A DNA stretch of 10,603 nt, taken from assembly GCA_008017255.1 (NCBI GenBank), contig SSHD01000058.1, forward strand, positions 1 through 10,603. Direction: 5' to 3'. Each line of letters begins with the position of its first letter. Within the stretch, counting starts at the first letter, position 1. The translations under genes were made by a program, and so were the position numbers. The notes beneath the pieces are model-generated. The model saw only the letters and a list, made by a program, of their open reading frames with translations, was not told the origin of the DNA and ran no database searches. Source of the DNA: Acinetobacter sp. (lineage in GTDB: Bacteria; Pseudomonadota; Gammaproteobacteria; Pseudomonadales; Moraxellaceae). This document shows, piece after piece, positions 7,915-10,603 of this stretch.

Positions 7915-8085
7915 TTTCTTTACCTTAAAGTTTGGGTTAGGCCTCCATATATCCGCATTCTCCACCCCAAAGGGCACCCAGAGTAATGTGACGATATATG
8001 TGCGGATTTTTTACACCTATTTTTGCAATGCGTTCATAAAACTCTTATAAAGAAGAAAGTCACGAAAAGCATTTGATAAAATAGG
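7915..8085 (-). promoter_or_regulatory. Structured rpsB leader, candidate S2 autoregulatory RNA
   Basis: About 170 nt separate the predicted transcription start from the S2 start codon. The first transcribed bases can form a long imperfect hairpin (8069-8085 with 8016-8031, including the perfect pair AAAATAGG/CCTATTTT). Further down, minus-strand ATCCGCA (8007-8001) pairs with TGCGGAT (7957-7951). The adjacent CATATAT (8000-7994) is complementary to ATATATG (7952-7946). The order A-B-A'-B' is that of an H-type pseudoknot or of two exclusive stems. Between B and A' lies a G/C-rich segment (GGGTGCCC, then GGGG). S2 repression of rpsB-tsf through the leader is known in E. coli; that this leader does the same is inferred. 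Confidence 0.6.
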
Positions 8086-8101
8086 CGGCTATTTATACCA
8101 T
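8073..8101 (+). promoter_or_regulatory. Candidate map promoter overlapping the rpsB promoter
   Basis: TTGATA (8073-8078) and TACCAT (8096-8101) are 17 bp apart, with 5/6 and 4/6 consensus matches. The -10 shares bases 8096-8097 with the opposite-strand rpsB -10, and the -35 lies in the first transcribed bases of rpsB. Transcription of map would start near 8108, giving a leader of roughly 30 nt. Confidence 0.4.
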
Positions 8102-8120
8102 AGTCATATACAAATTTCCA
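8092..8120 (-). promoter_or_regulatory. Candidate rpsB promoter with extended -10 and GC-rich discriminator
   Basis: On the minus strand, TGGAAA (8120-8115) and TATAAA (8097-8092) are 17 bp apart, and TGG directly before the -10 makes it an extended -10. The next bases, TAGCCGCC, form a GC-rich discriminator of the kind found at stringently controlled ribosomal promoters. The predicted start near 8085 coincides with the first base of the large leader hairpin, which supports the placement. Confidence 0.6.
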
Positions 8121-8136
8121 AAAGTTTTTAAAGATC

Positions 8137-8961
8137 ATGAATACAACTTCTCAAGCACCACGCCGCCTTATTAAAACGGCAGATGAAATTGCCAAAATGC
8201 GCGTAGCGGGACGACTAGCGGCAGAAGTACTAGATATGATTAAACCGCATATTAAAGCGGGCGTAACCACACTCGAATTAGACAGCATTTGCCATGACTA
8301 TATTGTCAATAAACAAGATGCCATTCCAGCATGTTTAGGTTACGGCGCAGCACCGGGTCGCCCTGCGTTTCAGCATGTGATTTGTACTTCGGTCAACCAT
8401 GTGGTGTGTCATGGCATTCCAACCGATACTAAAAAGTTAAAAAACGGCGATATTTTAAATATTGATGTGACAGTCATTAAAGACGGTTATCACGGCGATA
8501 CCAACATGATGTATGTGGTGGGTGGTGAAACCTCAATACTTGCCAACCGCTTATGCAACGTTGCACAAGAGGCAATGTATCGTGGTATGGCAACCGTAAA
8601 AGATGGCTCGTATTTGGGTGATATTGGTCATGCGATTCAACAATATGTCGAATCTGAGCGCTTTAGTGTAGTACGTGAATATTGCGGGCATGGTATTGGC
8701 AATGTGTTTCACGATGAACCGCAAGTGCTGCACTATGGTCAAAAAGGCACTGGTATGCGTCTAGAGGCTGGTATGACTTTTACCATCGAACCGATGGTCA
8801 ATGCTGGCGTATGGCAAACCAAATTACTCGGTGATAAATGGACGGTAGTCACCAAAGACCATAAATTATCGGCGCAATACGAGCACACCCTGTTGGTGAC
8901 CAATACCGGTATTGAAGTGCTAACCGCTCGCCCAGAAGAAGACTTATCGCGTTTTATGTAA
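8137..8961 (+). CDS. map: Methionine aminopeptidase type I
   Basis: Removes the initiator methionine from nascent proteins at the ribosome when the second residue is small; a dinuclear metal enzyme of the pita-bread fold. All metal ligands are present: D110 and D121 (in NIDVTVIKDGYHGDT), H185 (in CGHGIG), E218 (in FTIEPM) and E249 (in QYEHT). The substrate-binding His is H92 in VCHGIP. Length is 274 residues, against 264 in E. coli; the extra residues are mainly at the N-terminus (MNTTSQAPRRL). Type I is indicated by length and by the absence of the type II insert. The ribosome binding site is weak (AAAGA just upstream). Divergent from rpsB, an arrangement shared with E. coli, with overlapping promoters. 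A palindromic element starts on the base after the stop codon. Confidence 0.96.
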   Translation: MNTTSQAPRRLIKTADEIAKMRVAGRLAAEVLDMIKPHIKAGVTTLELDSICHDYIVNKQDAIPACLGYGAAPGRPAFQHVICTSVNHVVCHGIPTDTKKLKNGDILNIDVTVIKDGYHGDTNMMYVVGGETSILANRLCNVAQEAMYRGMATVKDGSYLGDIGHAIQQYVESERFSVVREYCGHGIGNVFHDEPQVLHYGQKGTGMRLEAGMTFTIEPMVNAGVWQTKLLGDKWTVVTKDHKLSAQYEHTLLVTNTGIEVLTARPEEDLSRFM

Positions 8962-9042
8962 TGACCTTTTGCAAAACCCCCTATAGTTCCCCCTTGAGAA
9001 GGGGGAAAACAAAGGGGTTATTTATATTTTTGCAAAAGGTCA
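8962..9042. repeat. 81-bp nested inverted-repeat element, REP- or MITE-like
   Basis: The ends are perfect 15-bp inverted repeats, TGACCTTTTGCAAAA (8962-8976) and its complement (9028-9042). Inside, AACCCC (8975-8980) is complementary to GGGGTT (9014-9019), and at the centre TTCCCCCTT (8987-8995) pairs perfectly with AAGGGGGAA (8999-9007) around GAG. The whole element can fold into one long cruciform. It encodes nothing and no clear target-site duplication is seen. The ends resemble, from memory, terminal repeats of some IS5-family (ISL2 subgroup) insertion sequences, so a non-autonomous derivative is possible. A copy count in the genome would decide. It may also help to end map transcripts. 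Confidence 0.6.
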
Positions 9043-9066
9043 GATGCTTTAAAATCAATCAATGTT

Positions 9067-9095
9067 AAATAGGCGACTCTGTTTGCCTATTTTTT
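9067..9095 (+). terminator. Rho-independent terminator of map
   Basis: AAATAGGC (9067-9074) pairs with GCCTATTT (9085-9092) around a 10-nt loop, and the 3' arm runs into a T6 tract (9090-9095). It lies about 105 bp after the map stop, beyond the palindromic element, as expected if that element was inserted between gene and terminator. Confidence 0.75.
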
Positions 9096-9108
9096 CGCCT
9101 AAATTTCG

Positions 9109-9136
9109 TTATCAGTTTACCTAAATACAACATAAT
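9109..9136 (+). promoter_or_regulatory. Candidate promoter of the OmpW-family gene
   Basis: TTATCA (9109-9114) and CATAAT (9131-9136) are 16 bp apart, with 4/6 and 5/6 consensus matches. The start would be near 9143, leaving a leader of about 100 nt that is AT-rich and shows no clear structure. This is the best sigma-70-like site between the map terminator and the gene. Confidence 0.35.
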
Positions 9137-9241
9137 CTTTCATAAGCGTAACAATTATAAACTCTAACTAAACAAACATTTTAATAAAAACCGTTACTTT
9201 GAACACAATAAAATTTTAACTACTGGAAATGGATTCCTTCA

Positions 9242-10315
9242 ATGAAAAATCAGCTGTCGTATCTTGCGCTAAGTATTGCCCTATTTTCATCACATAGCAG
9301 CTTTGCCGCATCGCCTTATTTTAGTTTACAAGATGGCGATGGCTTTAAACGTTTCTCTGTATCTGTCGGTGCTTTACATGTTATGCCACAAGGTAAAGCC
9401 CAACCCTTCCGTGTCAATACAGCCGTTAAAGAAAGCGAAACTGCAAAAGTTGGAGATATCAAAGCACAAACGGTGCTCGACAATATCAAGCCAGGAAGTA
9501 GCGTCAATCCTCTCTTAAAGGCTACTCTTGATGGGCTAGCTTTAATTAATGCTGATGTCCCCTCAGCACTAAGTGGGACTGCTGAAATACGTGGCCTCAG
9601 TCAATGGGACAACCCAGGCACAGGTTTAGAAGCCGATGATGTCACCACATTGGGCATCATGACCAATTACTTTTTTACCGACAATATTTCTTTTGAAATG
9701 AAAGCAGGGATTCCACCTAAAGTCGATTTACAAGGCAAAGGAAAAATTTATGCGCCTTTTTCAGCAACTGCAACACCTATGGGCGGAGCTTTAGGAAATT
9801 TAGAACTTGAAAATGATATTTTCATTACCGATTTGGAAGCACACGGCCCTGCGGCATCTGCACGTGCGTGGACACCTGCTTTCGAGTTCCAATATCACTT
9901 TGGTAAAACAGGGGTAAATAAATTCCGCCCCTATATCGGTGTTGGGTTGATGTACGCTTACTTTAATGAGTTGGAAATTAACCCGCAAACAGAGAAAGAT
10001 CTCATTGCAGCAGGTCATATGATTGCCAATATTAAAGAAGGTAATGCAGGCGCATCACTTGAAGGTAAAACCAGTTCAGCGGACCCTAAAGTGGAGTTGG
10101 AAGCAACCGATGCTTTTGCTCCCATTGCAACCGTTGGTTTCACTTATGACTTTAATGATAAATGGTTTGCAGTGGGTTCTGTATCTTATGCCCATCTTAA
10201 AAATGAAACGACTATTACAGTAAAAGATGCCACGCATGGCGAGTTGATCAAATCCACAGCTGATATTGAAATTAACCCCATTCTGGCTTATGCAGGTGTC
10301 GGCTACCGATTCTAA
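9242..10315 (+). CDS. OmpW-family outer membrane beta-barrel protein, enlarged
   Basis: Outer membrane barrel of the OmpW/AlkL family, which forms narrow hydrophobic channels for small molecules; the substrate here is unknown. A signal peptide covers about 1-22 or 23, with a hydrophobic core (YLALSIALF) and likely cleavage near SSFA-A. Family hallmarks are the strand pair TTLGIMTNYFFTDNISFEMK (135-154), FEFQYHFG then KFRPYIGVGLMYAYF (227-241), TVGFTYDFNDKWFAVGSVSY (298-316, approximate), and the C-terminal GYRF ending in Phe for Bam recognition. At 357 residues it is far longer than E. coli OmpW (about 212). The extra sequence lies where loops are expected: about 51-130, 160-205 and 245-290. 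The ATG has only a modest GGA (9231-9233) as ribosome binding site. Monocistronic, with its own terminator. Family assignment is firm; I withhold the ompW symbol because of the size difference. Confidence 0.85.
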   Translation: MKNQLSYLALSIALFSSHSSFAASPYFSLQDGDGFKRFSVSVGALHVMPQGKAQPFRVNTAVKESETAKVGDIKAQTVLDNIKPGSSVNPLLKATLDGLALINADVPSALSGTAEIRGLSQWDNPGTGLEADDVTTLGIMTNYFFTDNISFEMKAGIPPKVDLQGKGKIYAPFSATATPMGGALGNLELENDIFITDLEAHGPAASARAWTPAFEFQYHFGKTGVNKFRPYIGVGLMYAYFNELEINPQTEKDLIAAGHMIANIKEGNAGASLEGKTSSADPKVELEATDAFAPIATVGFTYDFNDKWFAVGSVSYAHLKNETTITVKDATHGELIKSTADIEINPILAYAGVGYRF

Positions 10316-10331
10316 GCTTCAAACAACTACC

Positions 10332-10359
10332 AAAAAGACGACACCAAGTCGTCTTTTTT
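10332..10359 (+). terminator. Rho-independent terminator of the OmpW-family gene
   Basis: AAAAAGACGAC (10332-10342) pairs perfectly with GTCGTCTTTTT (10348-10358) around a 5-nt loop, ending in a T6 tract. It lies 16 bp after the stop codon. The A-rich left arm would also let it work on the opposite strand. Confidence 0.9.
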
Positions 10360-10467
10360 CATGAATATTCATTGTTTTTATTGATCAAATAGTCAATTTT
10401 TTATCATCGCTTTCAGCAAATAATTCACTTAATATAGCGAACTCTAAGCTCATTTTTTGGTTGAAAT

Positions 10468-10603
10468 ATGTCAGAAACTCGTTTTTCCAAACCGCTGATT
10501 TATATGCTCGTGCGTTGGGCGGTATCGTGTCTGATAAAGTCGCACTTAAAAAAGGGCTAGATGGACGTACAAAAGTTTTGTTCGTACTGGTTTTACTTGA
10601 AGG
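10468..10603 (+). pseudogene. Fragment of an MFS transporter, NarK/NRT2-like, apparently truncated or frameshifted
   Basis: Read from base 10470 in steps of three, the edge of the window encodes LYARALGGIVSDKV, then KKGLDGRTKVLFVLVLLEG. This resembles the cytoplasmic loop (ARxxGGxxSDK) and next helix in the middle or C-terminal half of nitrate/nitrite transporters. That frame has no ATG before it, back to a stop at 10362-10364, so the N-terminal half is absent. The only nearby ATG (10468) opens another frame (MSETRFSK...) that stops after 31 codons at 10558-10560. The simplest reading is a deletion remnant or a frameshift. The segment runs off the window, so a rearranged but expressed gene cannot be excluded. 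The 108 bp between the preceding terminator and this ATG are AT-rich with no convincing promoter. Confidence 0.4.

Noticed and set aside
7915..7977. Upstream in-frame extension of S2 to an ATG at 7977
   Set aside because: The extra 21 residues match nothing in S2 and overlap the complementary leader segments; AAGG fits the start at 7914.
8987..9007. Central C5/G5 hairpin considered as a stand-alone terminator of map
   Set aside because: No T-run follows its 3' arm (AAGGGGGAAAAC); a proper terminator with T6 lies at 9067-9095, and this hairpin is the core of a larger repeat.
10468..10560. A 30-residue small protein (MSETRFSK...) as a genuine gene
   Set aside because: There is no ribosome binding site, and a neighbouring frame over the same bases carries transporter-like sequence; out-of-frame translation of a damaged gene is more likely.
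1..10603. Search for CRISPR arrays, tRNA or rRNA genes, toxin-antitoxin pairs, phage or defence genes
   Set aside because: No regularly spaced repeats, tRNA-like cloverleaf, rRNA sequence or recognisable protein of these classes was seen by eye on either strand.

Overview
The window looks like chromosomal DNA of an Acinetobacter-type gammaproteobacterium (Moraxellaceae). The base composition is AT-rich, the Cca, MaeB, EF-Ts, S2 and Map proteins are clearly gammaproteobacterial, and the rpsB-tsf operon lies divergent from map as in Escherichia coli. The genus call is an inference from protein character and codon use; no database was searched.

Layout from left to right: (1) the 3' part of a large PAS-PAS-GGDEF-EAL cyclic-di-GMP protein, open at the left edge and closed by a strong terminator; (2) maeB, a malic enzyme fused to a phosphotransacetylase-like domain; (3) cca, the multifunctional tRNA nucleotidyltransferase with an HD domain, preceded by an inverted repeat that covers its ribosome binding site; (4) a bidirectional terminator shared by the convergent cca and tsf; (5) tsf and rpsB on the minus strand, with a terminator-like hairpin between them and a long structured leader before rpsB; (6) map, divergent from rpsB, with the two promoters overlapping; (7) a compact nested inverted-repeat element directly behind the map stop codon, then the map terminator; (8) an OmpW-family outer membrane protein much longer than the classical family member; (9) at the right edge, a fragment resembling the middle of a NarK/NRT2-type MFS transporter, out of frame with the only nearby ATG.

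Most genes are housekeeping: translation elongation and ribosome assembly (tsf, rpsB), N-terminal methionine removal (map), tRNA 3'-end maturation (cca) and the malate-pyruvate node (maeB). The c-di-GMP protein and the OmpW-type porin are signalling and envelope genes. I see no phage, defence, CRISPR or toxin-antitoxin system and no transposase gene.

The points most worth a second look are a 20-codon patch in tsf where normally invariant EF-Ts residues are replaced, largely by glycine and valine, with codons unlike the rest of the gene; a possible pseudoknot in the rpsB leader; the inverted-repeat element behind map; the repeat that would hide the cca ribosome binding site only in read-through RNA; and the broken transporter fragment at the right edge.
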